Of a stretch of DNA of 24,643 nt, positions 8,037 through 15,024 are shown in pieces. Numbering within the stretch: the stretch's first letter is position 1; each line of letters opens with the position of its first letter. Made by a program: the position numbers and the translations under genes. A model generated the notes under the pieces. That model worked only from the letters and a program-made list of their open reading frames with translations, was not told where the DNA came from and ran no database searches. The DNA is from Desulfonatronospira sp964577315 (GTDB lineage Bacteria; Desulfobacterota; Desulfovibrionia; Desulfovibrionales; Desulfonatronovibrionaceae), in NCBI GenBank assembly GCA_964577315.1, contig CAZNYT010000029.1, positions 1 through 24,643 of the forward strand, given 5' to 3'.

Positions 8037-9008
8037 TTGAAGCAGTGGCTGCGAAATAACTGGTTTTTGCTGGGCTTGGCAGGTGTGGTGATTCTGGCTT
8101 GGATATTCCCGGAGCCAGGGGCTAGGGAAGGATTCTTTCGCAGCGAGATAACCAGCCAGCTGGGAATAATGCTGATTTTCTTTTTCCAGGGTCTTACTCT
8201 GTCCACTGCTGTACTTAAATCCGGTCTTATGCAGTGGCGTCTGCACCTGTTCATTCAGGGTTTCGTGTTTGTCGTGATCCCCCTGGCCACTATGCTTCTA
8301 CTTTTGGCAGGGGGAGATTTTCTTCCGGAAGGACTGCGCACCGGATTCTTGTTTCTGGCGGTTTTGCCTACCACTATTGCCACTTCAGTAGCCTACACCG
8401 CCATGACCCAGGGCAATGTAGCCGGGGCTGTATTCAACTCCAGCCTGGCCAATCTGGCAGGAATATTTATAACACCCCTCTGGATCAGTCTCTGGTTGCA
8501 GGTGGAAGGGATGGCCCTGCCCCTGGGACAGTTGTTTCTGGATATCTCCTTGATCCTTCTTGCTCCTCTCTTGGCTGGTCAATTGGCCAGGTTTGCAGTG
8601 GGCAGCGGGATGGACAAGTATAAAAAGATTTTATCCAGTGTAAGCAGCGGGATCATTCTTTTCATTGTCTATACCGTGTTCTGCAACAGCTGGCAGGAGG
8701 GAATCTGGTATCAAGGGGGCAGCCAGGCCGCCCTGGGAGCGGCACTGGGGGCAGGGCTTCTTTTTGTTTGTGTACTGGGGCTTGTGGCTTTGGGTGTTCG
8801 CGCGCTTAAGTTTGAATATGGCAATGCCATGGCCGCTTTGTTCTGTTGTCCCCAAAAGACCATGGCCGCCGGAGTTCCCATGGCCAGTCTTATTTTTGAG
8901 ACCCACAGGGAACTTAGCCTGATACTTTTGCCCCTTATGTTTTATCACCCTTTGCAACTGCTTGTGGGGGGCTTGTTGGCGGGTAGGATAAAAGCCAAAA
9001 ATGCTTGA
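8037..9008 (+). CDS. SBF-like (bile acid:sodium symporter family) transporter
   Basis: About 323 residues, almost entirely hydrophobic, with some nine to ten membrane helices. LPTTIATSVAYTAMTQGN followed by AVFNSSLANLAGIFITPLW, and a second half with CPQKTMAAGVPMA, are characteristic of the SBF-like branch of the bile acid:sodium symporter superfamily (E. coli YfeH type). Members are ion-coupled carriers of organic anions; the substrate here is unknown. Start choice: a TTG at 8019 extends the frame by six codons, but the TTG at 8037 has AGGA at 8026-8029 with a 7-base spacer and gives the family-like KQWLRNNWFLLGL opening, so I prefer 8037. No ATG is available near the N-terminus. The gene begins immediately after repeat element A, which may supply or alter its leader. 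Confidence 0.85.
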   Translation: MKQWLRNNWFLLGLAGVVILAWIFPEPGAREGFFRSEITSQLGIMLIFFFQGLTLSTAVLKSGLMQWRLHLFIQGFVFVVIPLATMLLLLAGGDFLPEGLRTGFLFLAVLPTTIATSVAYTAMTQGNVAGAVFNSSLANLAGIFITPLWISLWLQVEGMALPLGQLFLDISLILLAPLLAGQLARFAVGSGMDKYKKILSSVSSGIILFIVYTVFCNSWQEGIWYQGGSQAALGAALGAGLLFVCVLGLVALGVRALKFEYGNAMAALFCCPQKTMAAGVPMASLIFETHRELSLILLPLMFYHPLQLLVGGLLAGRIKAKNA

Positions 9009-9094
9009 TATAGCGCTGTTTATATAGCTAATTCTGTGTGTAGCTGTGACGCTGAGTGTTTATTAAAAAATACGCGGGATTCCTGGAGGGATTT

Positions 9095-9709
9095 ATGTTC
9101 TTGGGAAGAGTCAAGGTTTTTGTAATGCTTGCGGGCATAATTGGGGCGGCTATGCTCGCCTACTCCTGGGCAGAGGAGCCCAAGGAGCTGCAAGAGGCAC
9201 ACGAGGCATACAAAAAGGGCAATTGGAACAAGGCTGCGGAGCTTTATTCCCCTTGGGCGGAAAAGGGATATCCCGCGGCCCAAAACAACCTGGGCGAGCT
9301 TTACGTCCGGGGAAAAGGGGTGAGACGAGACTACTCCCGGGCCATGGAGCTTTTTTACATGGCAGCGGAACAAGGCAATGTTTATGCCCAGACCAACCTA
9401 GGTCTGCATTATTCCCAGGGGATGGGAGTTCCCCAGGACTTTGACGAAGCATACAAATGGTTTCTCAAGGCAGCCCGCCAAGGCAATTTCTTGGCCCAGA
9501 ATGCATTGGGCCTTTTTTACATGCGCGGACGCAGCGTGGAAAAGGATCCGGTCCAGGCCTACAAATGGTTTGTTCTTTCCGCTGAACAGGGCTTTGATCA
9601 GGCCCGGGATAACAAGGAAGGTTTCGCCCAGCATTTGACCCCGGAGGAAAAGCAGAAAGCAAAGCAAAAGGTTGAAGAATTTCAGGCCAATATCCGGGAA
9701 AGTCCTTGA
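9095..9709 (+). CDS. Exported Sel1-repeat (TPR-like) protein
   Basis: About 204 residues. An N-terminal hydrophobic segment followed by YSWAEEP looks like a Sec signal peptide with cleavage after SWA. A first TPR-like helix pair (AHEAYKKGNWNKAAELY) is followed by three to four Sel1 repeats of about 36 residues (for example AAQNNLGELYVRGKGV, AQTNLGLHYSQGMGV, AQNALGLFYMRGRSV). Sel1 repeats are alpha-solenoid protein-interaction modules, so a scaffold role in the periplasm is plausible but the partner is unknown. The ATG at 9095 is preferred over an in-frame GTG at 9056 because GGAGGG lies just before it and the signal peptide begins there. It is 86 bases downstream of the symporter and may share its transcript. 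Repeat element C starts 6 bases after the stop. Confidence 0.88.
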   Translation: MFLGRVKVFVMLAGIIGAAMLAYSWAEEPKELQEAHEAYKKGNWNKAAELYSPWAEKGYPAAQNNLGELYVRGKGVRRDYSRAMELFYMAAEQGNVYAQTNLGLHYSQGMGVPQDFDEAYKWFLKAARQGNFLAQNALGLFYMRGRSVEKDPVQAYKWFVLSAEQGFDQARDNKEGFAQHLTPEEKQKAKQKVEEFQANIRESP

Positions 9710-9715
9710 TTTTGC

Positions 9716-10021
9716 GTAACTATTCACCAAATCTTTTTGCGTGCCGCGTATCCGGCTCGCGCTTTTCTAGGCTCGGCTTACGGGGGCATTCCTGCCCCCA
9801 CCGGACTCTTAGTTATGTGCACCTTATCAAGATAGTTGCAAAATAGAGGTTTTTGCTTAAGTCCCCTAATCAGTACCCTCTGTGCGGTCCGGCTTCCCCC
9901 ATAAGCCTCGCCAAGAAAACCGGTGAGCCTACCGGCGAAAGCACGCAAAAAGACCCGGTGAATAGTTTAGGTCAAACGTGGTGAGTAGTTGCGATTTTGC
10001 AAAAAACATGGTGAATAGTTG
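9716..10021. repeat. Palindromic intergenic element C (MITE-like, longest copy)
   Basis: A non-coding element directly after the Sel1 gene. AACTATTCACC (9718-9728) and TCTTTTTGCGTGC (9732-9744) are repeated in inverted orientation as GCACGCAAAAAGA (9941-9953) and GGTGAATAGTT (9957-9967), giving about 27-bp inverted ends that differ only in a 3-base spacer (AAA against CCC). An internal hairpin GGGGGCA/TGCCCCC lies at 9782-9799. Two further direct copies of the end motif follow at 9980-9990 and 10010-10020. The same ends occur at 7774-8001 and 12321-12424. No protein is encoded. It lies just upstream of the thiC promoter and riboswitch. Confidence 0.8.
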
Positions 10022-10030
10022 CATTTTTGC

Positions 10031-10059
10031 TTGCATTAACGGGATTGTTTTGGTTTATT
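10031..10059 (+). promoter_or_regulatory. Candidate thiC promoter
   Basis: TTGCAT (10031-10036) and TTTATT (10054-10059) are separated by 17 bases. The hexamers are poor to fair matches, but the spacing is ideal and transcription would start about 10066, right before the first paired bases of the TPP aptamer at 10070. Confidence 0.4.
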
Positions 10060-10069
10060 GGGAGAAGAA

Positions 10070-10152
10070 CGCCAGGGGGCGCCTGGATATTTATCCGGGC
10101 TGAGAAGCACCCCTAGAACCTGAACCGGGTAATACCGGCGGAGGGATTGGCG
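10070..10152 (+). promoter_or_regulatory. TPP riboswitch (THI element) controlling thiC
   Basis: The conserved TPP aptamer elements appear in order: GGGGGCG, GGCTGAGA, ACCC, GAACCTGAACCGGGTAAT and ACCGGCGGAGGGA. They are closed by a CGCCA/TGGCG P1 helix (10070-10074 with 10148-10152). The usual CTGATC is CTGAAC here. It senses thiamin pyrophosphate and should turn the downstream gene off when TPP is plentiful. About 100 bases of linker lead to the hairpin at 10256-10278. Confidence 0.95.
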
Positions 10153-10255
10153 AGCAAAAGACCGGGTGTTCAGTGGTTGTGGCCCACATTAAATCCTGGG
10201 CGATCTATCCTGTTCACTCCAGATTTTTCCTGCCGGACTTTAGCTTTCCATGATC

Positions 10256-10285
10256 CCTCCTGAAATCTTTACAGGAGGTTTTTTT
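10256..10285 (+). promoter_or_regulatory. SD-sequestering hairpin with T-tract (thiC riboswitch expression platform)
   Basis: CCTCCTG (10256-10262) pairs perfectly with CAGGAGG (10272-10278) across a 9-base loop, and seven T follow directly up to the thiC ATG. The 3' arm is the thiC Shine-Dalgarno itself, so the hairpin would block ribosome binding and may also terminate transcription. GGAGGGA inside the aptamer (10140-10146) is a perfect complement of TCCCTCC (10254-10260), giving a ready anti-hairpin pairing when TPP is absent. Confidence 0.7.
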
Positions 10286-11578
10286 ATGTCCACTCAATTA
10301 GAACAGGCCAAGGCCGGGGTGATTACTCCGGAAATGGAAAAGGCTGTAGCCCATGAGCCCCTAGAGGCTCACGAGCTGCGGGACCGAATTGCCCAGGGGC
10401 AGGCTGTGATGCCCAAGAACGTGGGGCATGACTTCAGTAGGATCCGGGCGATAGGTCAGGGCCTTAGCACTAAGGTCAATGCCAACCTGGGTACCAGCGG
10501 CGAATGCAGCGATATTTACCAGGAAGAACGCAAGCTTGAATCTGCTCTCAGGGCAGGTACGGATTCCATCATGGATTTATCCACGGGAGGGGATCTGAGT
10601 GCTCTTCGCAGCATGTTCCTGGAGAAGTCTCCCACCATGGTGGGTACGGTACCCATTTACGGGCTGGCAGCCAAAATGGCTAGAGAAAATAGAGCCACCC
10701 AGGACATGGATCCCGAGGTTCTTTTCCGGGAGATTGAGAATCAGTGCAGGCAAGGTGTGGATTACATCACTGTGCACTGCGGGGTTACCAGGGAGTCTAT
10801 ACGAAAGCTGGAGGCCTTTCAGAGGATTATGCCCTGTGTCAGCCGGGGAGGTTCCTTGCATATGCAATGGATCCGGGCCAATAACCAGGAGAACCCGTTA
10901 TATGAGCACTTTGATCAGCTTTTGGAAATAGCGGCCCGGTATGACGTGACCTTGAGCTTGGGAGACGGGTTTAGACCGGGATGTATACAGGATTCCCTGG
11001 ACGGTGCCCAGCTGGAGGAGCTCATGATTCTGGCTGAGCTGGCCGGCCTTGCCTTTAAACGTGGAGTGCAGGTCATGATCGAGGGGCCTGGCCATGTTCC
11101 CTTGAACGAAATAAGGGCCCAAGTACAGCTGCAAAAGAAGCTCTGCGGCGGCGCTCCTTTTTATGTCCTGGGCCCCCTCCCCACGGATATAGCCCCGGGT
11201 TACGACCATATTACCTCAGCCATTGGCGGGGCACTCGCCGGAGAGGCAGGCGCAGACTTTTTGTGTTACGTAACCCCTGCGGAGCACTTGAGATTACCAG
11301 GGGAAGAGGACGTTTACCAAGGAGTCATGGCTGCCAGGATATCGGCGCACATCGCGGATATAAGCAAGGGGCTGCCCGGAGCCGGGGAACGGGACAGGCA
11401 AATGGCCTATTGCCGGCAGAACCTGGACTGGGAGGGAATGAGCAGGTATGCCCTGGATTCGGATCTCGTACGCCAAAGGATGCAGCTGGCCCAGGACGGG
11501 GAAACCTGTTCCATGTGCGGCAAGCTTTGCGCCGTAAAAATATCTGGAGAGGCGGAAAAGTCCCCAGTTACCGGCTGA
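10286..11578 (+). CDS. thiC: Phosphomethylpyrimidine synthase
   Basis: A 430-residue ThiC. This radical-SAM enzyme rearranges aminoimidazole ribotide to HMP phosphate, the pyrimidine half of thiamin. Diagnostic segments include NANLGTSGECSDI, IMDLSTGGDL, TVGTVPIYG-like MVGTVPIYG, DYITVHCGVT, LSLGDGFRPGC, MIEGPGHVPLNEI and LGPLPTDIAPGYDHITSAIGG. The cluster-binding cysteines are C408, C411 and C415 (CSMCGKLC), spaced CX2CX3C, one residue tighter than the CX2CX4C of E. coli ThiC. The protein is also much shorter than the ~630-residue enterobacterial form and fits the short type seen in anaerobes. The ATG at 10286 is chosen over one at 10250 because AGGAGG lies 7 bases upstream, and the earlier ATG would lie inside the riboswitch hairpin region. 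It is controlled by the upstream TPP riboswitch and ends 14 bases from the convergent PPC gene. Confidence 0.97.
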   Translation: MSTQLEQAKAGVITPEMEKAVAHEPLEAHELRDRIAQGQAVMPKNVGHDFSRIRAIGQGLSTKVNANLGTSGECSDIYQEERKLESALRAGTDSIMDLSTGGDLSALRSMFLEKSPTMVGTVPIYGLAAKMARENRATQDMDPEVLFREIENQCRQGVDYITVHCGVTRESIRKLEAFQRIMPCVSRGGSLHMQWIRANNQENPLYEHFDQLLEIAARYDVTLSLGDGFRPGCIQDSLDGAQLEELMILAELAGLAFKRGVQVMIEGPGHVPLNEIRAQVQLQKKLCGGAPFYVLGPLPTDIAPGYDHITSAIGGALAGEAGADFLCYVTPAEHLRLPGEEDVYQGVMAARISAHIADISKGLPGAGERDRQMAYCRQNLDWEGMSRYALDSDLVRQRMQLAQDGETCSMCGKLCAVKISGEAEKSPVTG

Positions 11579-11592
11579 GCTTTCTTGAGGCT

Positions 11593-12039
11593 TCAGGAGC
11601 AATCCAAGACCCCAACTCCCAGTTCCGGATCCAGCTTTCGCATCCCTCGGGAGCAGTGGATTTCCTGCAGCACAATTTCCAGGATTTGCCAGACCACGAC
11701 TCCCGGGCGGATGCATCCGGTAATGGCATTTTTACCCCGGCCGCAGGATAAGTGCATATGTAGTACGGGACTTCCCTCCTGGTCCGGGAATATGGTCCCG
11801 GAGCCGATCACCTCGTGTACGTCCGGCAACTGATGGTGCATGGGCTGTACCGGCCTGGCGGTACCGTCTTCGGGGCCAACTACCAGTGTGCTGCTTGCAT
11901 CTGCTCCTCCCAGGGCTGTCAGGATTGCAGCATGGATGTTCTGCCTGCGGGCAAATTCCTCCACTACGGCATGAATGGTCTCGCCCTGTTCCAGCCTCAG
12001 AATAAAGATACGTCCCTGTTCGGCTTGAGTGTACTGCAC
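11593..12039 (-). CDS. PPC/DUF296-domain protein
   Basis: A 148-residue protein consisting of one PPC (DUF296) domain. It opens with GRIFILRLEQGETIHAVVEEFARRQNI, then AILTALGGA, LHMHLSCG and ITGCIRPGVVVWQILEIVL, the usual order including the HxH motif that binds metal in the family. The domain is a trimeric fold found alone in bacteria and archaea and joined to AT-hooks in plant DNA-binding proteins. The function of stand-alone bacterial copies is not established, so DNA binding should not be assumed. The start codon is GTG with AGGAGG 7 bases upstream. It converges on thiC with only 14 bases between stop codons and no terminator in between. Confidence 0.85.
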   Translation of the reverse strand: MQYTQAEQGRIFILRLEQGETIHAVVEEFARRQNIHAAILTALGGADASSTLVVGPEDGTARPVQPMHHQLPDVHEVIGSGTIFPDQEGSPVLHMHLSCGRGKNAITGCIRPGVVVWQILEIVLQEIHCSRGMRKLDPELGVGVLDCS

Positions 12040-12483
12040 GCTGTTTCCTCCTAGGATGGGATTTTGGGTAGAATATGGTTACGGCCTTGTTTACTTTTCT
12101 TTGAGTGTGGAGTCCAGCCTTGAAAAGGCAATAAAAGTTCCCCTGTATCCTGGGTTTTGCAGAAAACCAAGTTCTTTTCAGGCATGTGCCAAGTAGTGAT
12201 TGCAAACACCATCCTGTATCTTCGAATGATAAGTGTTGCTGCATTAGCTATTGTTATTGTTTGACCTTCCCGGTTTTATTCCTTACAAAAGAAGTAGGAT
12301 AGGCTCGGCAGTTATATATACCCGAGGTAACTATTTACCATGTTTTACCCAAGATACTCGCCGGATCTTTTTGGGTGCATTCGCCAAGAAGTGCGGCACG
12401 CAAAAAAATTTGGTGAATAATTACTTTCCGGGGCAGTATTTTAGTTGTTTAGTATGTCAGTGCAAAATAGCTGGAGGTGGGTT
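12040..12483. other. 444-bp divergent intergenic region
   Basis: This lies between the PPC gene (minus) and the DUF362 gene (plus). 12040-12320 shows no convincing promoter, hairpin or small gene. 12321-12424 is repeat element D. 12425-12483 is a short leader ending in the GGAGG that serves the DUF362 ATG. TAGGCTCGGC at 12300-12309 also occurs inside element C (9768-9777). Confidence 0.5.
12321..12424. repeat. Palindromic intergenic element D (inverted, deleted copy of C)
   Basis: A 104-bp element with ends CCCGAGGTAACTATTTACC (12321-12339) and GGTGAATAATTAC (12412-12424). Read on the minus strand, its first ~32 bases match the left end of element C (GTAATTATTCACCAAAT, then TTTTTGCGTGCCGC). 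Its remaining ~65 bases match C from about 9932 to 9991, including CAAAAAGA, CCGG, GGT.AAAC and TGGT. About 170 bases of C are missing between these parts. The CCCGAGGTAACTATT end is shared with element A. Confidence 0.78.
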
Positions 12484-13491
12484 ATGTTAAAGAATACCTG
12501 GAATAAATTCAGCAGGAGAAGCTTTTTATCCAAGATCACGATCCTGGCGGCCGGGTGCAAGTTGTATCCCCTATTGTCCAGGCAGCACTTGCAGGCGGAA
12601 AACAAGACCCGGGTAGGGGTGATAAAGGGCGCGGACCGCAAGGAAGCGGTGCACAGGGCCCTGGAATTGACACCGCCTCCGGATCTAGCCGGGAAAAAAG
12701 TAATGATCAAGCCCAACTTCAATACCGCGGATCCCGCTCCCGGATCCACTCACAACGATACCTTGAGCACCTTGATCGATGAGGCCTGGGACCGGGGTGC
12801 CAAGGAGGTTATTATCGGAGAAAGAAGCGGCCCTCCTGTTACCCGGGAAGTGATGGAGGAAAAAGGAATATTTGAGCTAGCAGAGGAAAAAGGGGCACGT
12901 GTAGTTAACTTCGATAGGCTGGACGATCATGAGCTGGAGCACGTTCAGGATGAAAGGATGCACTGGAAGGAGGGCTTCCACGTGCCCAAGCTTTTGTCCG
13001 AGGTGGACCACATTTTGGCGGCAGGATGCCTTAAAACCCATCAGTTCAACGGTGTGTTTACCATGGCCCTGAAGTTGGCCGTGGGGATAATTCCCAGAGA
13101 AGGCACTCAATACATGAGCGAATTGCACGATGCCAACGAGATGCGCAAGATGATAGCCGAGATCAATCTGGCCTACAGACCGGACTTGTATCTCATAGAC
13201 GGGGTGGAGGCCTTTACCAGCGGCGGCCCTGCTACCGGGGAACGCGTTCAGGCCGGGGTAACCCTTTGCGCCCGGGATCCCGTGGCCATAGATGCCGTGG
13301 GAGTGGGAATACTTAAGCATCTGGGCTCCACTCGGGAAATTATGGATATCCCTGTATTCGAGCAGGATCAAATCGCGCGAGCGGTGGAGCTTGAACTGGG
13401 GGTGAGCCGGCCGGAAAGGATTCACATGTTTTCCGATGATGATCAGGGAGAGAAATACATCCAAGAAATAAAGCAGGCTCTAAGGGCCTAG
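12484..13491 (+). CDS. DUF362-domain protein with twin-arginine signal
   Basis: A 335-residue protein. The N-terminus carries SRRSFLSK (Arg-Arg at 11-12) followed by a short hydrophobic stretch, a near-canonical Tat signal, so export in folded form is expected. The body matches DUF362: VMIKPNFNTADPAPGSTHND, EVIIGERSG, DHILAAGCLKTHQFNGVFTMALKLAVGI, LIDGVEAFTSGGPATGE and ARDPVAIDAVG. DUF362 proteins occur in anaerobes, often with ferredoxin-type clusters. This copy lacks a CX2CX2CX3C ferredoxin motif. The reaction is unknown. The ATG at 12484 is preferred over one at 12445 because GGAGG lies 6 bases upstream and it places the Tat motif at the N-terminus. A Cys at 25 (LAAGC) could suggest a lipoprotein, but the lipobox is imperfect. 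Repeat D lies just upstream. Confidence 0.85.
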   Translation: MLKNTWNKFSRRSFLSKITILAAGCKLYPLLSRQHLQAENKTRVGVIKGADRKEAVHRALELTPPPDLAGKKVMIKPNFNTADPAPGSTHNDTLSTLIDEAWDRGAKEVIIGERSGPPVTREVMEEKGIFELAEEKGARVVNFDRLDDHELEHVQDERMHWKEGFHVPKLLSEVDHILAAGCLKTHQFNGVFTMALKLAVGIIPREGTQYMSELHDANEMRKMIAEINLAYRPDLYLIDGVEAFTSGGPATGERVQAGVTLCARDPVAIDAVGVGILKHLGSTREIMDIPVFEQDQIARAVELELGVSRPERIHMFSDDDQGEKYIQEIKQALRA

Positions 13492-13665
13492 GGCAATGTC
13501 TTTGCAGTTGCATCCCGGAAGTCAAAATACGTCTTGCATTATCTCAGGGTTTGCGGGTAAAAGATTAAACAGGGAACCGGGATGAATTGATCTTGGTTGT
13601 CCAGAGGGTGGTATAAAGGTGCAACTGGACATTATCCACTTGGTAATCTCTGGAGAAGAACGCTG

Positions 13666-14034
13666 ATGCAAGAGAGAAAACGCCACGGCCTATTGACCCT
13701 CTGGTTGGTTCTGGTCATTGGGGCCAACTTTTTGGAAGCTCTCAGGCATTATATCCTGCAAGACGAGATAAGGGAGATCTTTCCTGAAGCCCCGGAATGG
13801 GTTTTTGTCGTTTTGTTGCTGGCTGGAGCGGCAAACGTGGTTTTTGGCATTGCCTTGTTTCTATGGAAAAAGTGGGCTTTTTGGGGGCTATTGTGTATCA
13901 GCCTGCTTCAGGCGGTGTTGTATATATACTTGGGAGTTGGGCTGCAGGCACTGGTTTTTGTGCTTGTGGTTGTTGTTCTCTATTTCGTTCTTCAACTCGG
14001 AGGGGAGCAAAGAGGTTGGTATCAATTGGAATAA
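13666..14034 (+). CDS. Small multi-pass membrane protein
   Basis: A 122-residue protein that I do not recognise. It has a basic start (MQERKRHG), a hydrophobic helix at about 8-24, an amphipathic acidic linker, and three hydrophobic helices in the remainder (about 44-65, 69-86 and 88-108), so around four membrane spans. No catalytic or metal-binding motif is seen. The frame is open from 13597, but the ATG at 13666 has GGAG about 10 bases upstream and starts just before the first helix. The stop is 27 bases before the superoxide dismutase ATG on the same strand, so the two are probably co-transcribed. That hints at, but does not prove, an oxidative-stress role. Confidence 0.6.
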   Translation: MQERKRHGLLTLWLVLVIGANFLEALRHYILQDEIREIFPEAPEWVFVVLLLAGAANVVFGIALFLWKKWAFWGLLCISLLQAVLYIYLGVGLQALVFVLVVVVLYFVLQLGGEQRGWYQLE

Positions 14035-14061
14035 AAAAACTTTTGGTTTTTGGAGGAGATC

Positions 14062-14688
14062 ATGGCTAGCATGGAAAATGAAAAATCCGGAACTGCTCAT
14101 GTTTTGCCGGAATTGCCTTATTCCCGGGATGCATTGGAACCGGTTATTTCGGCTCAAACCATAGGATTTCATTACGGTAAACACCACCAGACCTATGTAG
14201 ACAACCTTAATAAATTTATTGCCGGGACTGAGCTGGAAAACAAAACATTGGAACAGATTATTTCAGAGACTCATGGACAGGCGGAAAAAACCGGGATATT
14301 CAATAATGCCGCCCAAGTCTGGAACCATACTTTTTATTGGCACAGCCTGACTCCCAACGGGGGAGGGGAACCATCTGGGGAGCTTAAACAGAGGATCGAG
14401 GCTTCTTTTGGTTCTTTGGAGGCCTGTAAAAAAGAACTAGTTGCTGCGGCTACCACCCAGTTCGGCAGTGGTTGGGCTTGGCTTGTACAGGACGGAAAGC
14501 AGATAAAGGCTGTCAAAACCCCTAATGCCGAGCTACCCTTGACTCAAAACTTAAATCCATTGCTAACCATTGATGTCTGGGAGCACGCATACTACCTGGA
14601 TTATCAAAATCGGCGCTTGGATTATGTTCAAGCGGTTCTGGACAGAATAATCAACTGGGAATTCGCAGCGCAGAACCTGGAGAGATGA
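14062..14688 (+). CDS. sodB: Iron-type superoxide dismutase
   Basis: A 208-residue Fe/Mn-family superoxide dismutase that converts superoxide to hydrogen peroxide and oxygen. Metal ligands are in place: H37 (GFHYGKHHQTY), H89 (AAQVWNHTFYW), D171 and H175 (LTIDVWEHAYY). Gln at 85 in the AAQVWNH segment is the second-sphere Gln position typical of iron enzymes, so Fe is the likely cofactor. The sequence has an N-terminal extension of about ten residues over E. coli SodB and no signal peptide, implying a cytoplasmic enzyme. The ATG at 14062 follows GGAGGAG; an in-frame TTG at 14050 would use that Shine-Dalgarno as coding sequence and is rejected. It is downstream of the small membrane protein gene. 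An imperfect TCCAAC/GTTGGA hairpin after the stop has no T-tract. Confidence 0.95.
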   Translation: MASMENEKSGTAHVLPELPYSRDALEPVISAQTIGFHYGKHHQTYVDNLNKFIAGTELENKTLEQIISETHGQAEKTGIFNNAAQVWNHTFYWHSLTPNGGGEPSGELKQRIEASFGSLEACKKELVAAATTQFGSGWAWLVQDGKQIKAVKTPNAELPLTQNLNPLLTIDVWEHAYYLDYQNRRLDYVQAVLDRIINWEFAAQNLER

Positions 14689-14812
14689 TTCCGGTCCAAC
14701 TTATTGTCGAGTAAGATGTTGGAAAATCTCTGATTGTTTGGCAACCGGGTATAGAATCCTTTAATAGGCGGGTATTCAATAGAGGTTTGCTGTATAAAAA
14801 AATGCTTGCATT

Positions 14813-14840
14813 TTGACACAGTTCATCTAAAACTTACCAA
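14813..14840 (+). promoter_or_regulatory. Candidate thi4 promoter
   Basis: A perfect TTGACA at 14813-14818 is followed after 16 bases by TACCAA (14835-14840), a weak -10. It lies about 45 bases before the TPP aptamer, a sensible place for the riboswitch transcript to begin. Between the sod stop and this point (14689-14812) nothing else is seen. Confidence 0.35.
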
Positions 14841-14882
14841 GTTGCTCTTTATTTTTGTTCGCACCAAGGAGTGAAGTTGGCT

Positions 14883-14967
14883 CGCTAGGGGAGGCTTTGG
14901 CCTGAGATTCCGGGACTCTCGGAAGACCCTTGGAACCTGATCCGGATAATACCGGCGAAGGGAAGCG
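14883..14967 (+). promoter_or_regulatory. TPP riboswitch (THI element) controlling thi4
   Basis: A second TPP aptamer with the conserved order AGGGG, GGCCTGAGA, ACCC, GGAACCTGATCCGGATAAT and ACCGGCGAAGGGA, closed by CGCT/AGCG. An optional side hairpin TTCCG/CGGAA sits between CTGAGA and ACCC. It differs from the thiC aptamer in the variable helices, so it is not a recent duplicate. The downstream terminator at 15025-15061 makes it a transcription-attenuation switch. Confidence 0.96.
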
Positions 14968-15024
14968 GCTTTGATAAAACTAGTTTGTCTCTAGTCTAAA
15001 AATATTTAGGGGTTAGTTTTAACG

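Noticed and set aside
7774..12424. Possible CRISPR array from repeated GGTGAATAGTT motifs
   Set aside because: The motifs are inverted element ends with irregular spacing and no uniform spacers; no cas genes.
14695..14723. TCCAAC/GTTGGA hairpin after sodB
   Set aside because: Short, imperfect stem with no T-tract, so it was not called a terminator.
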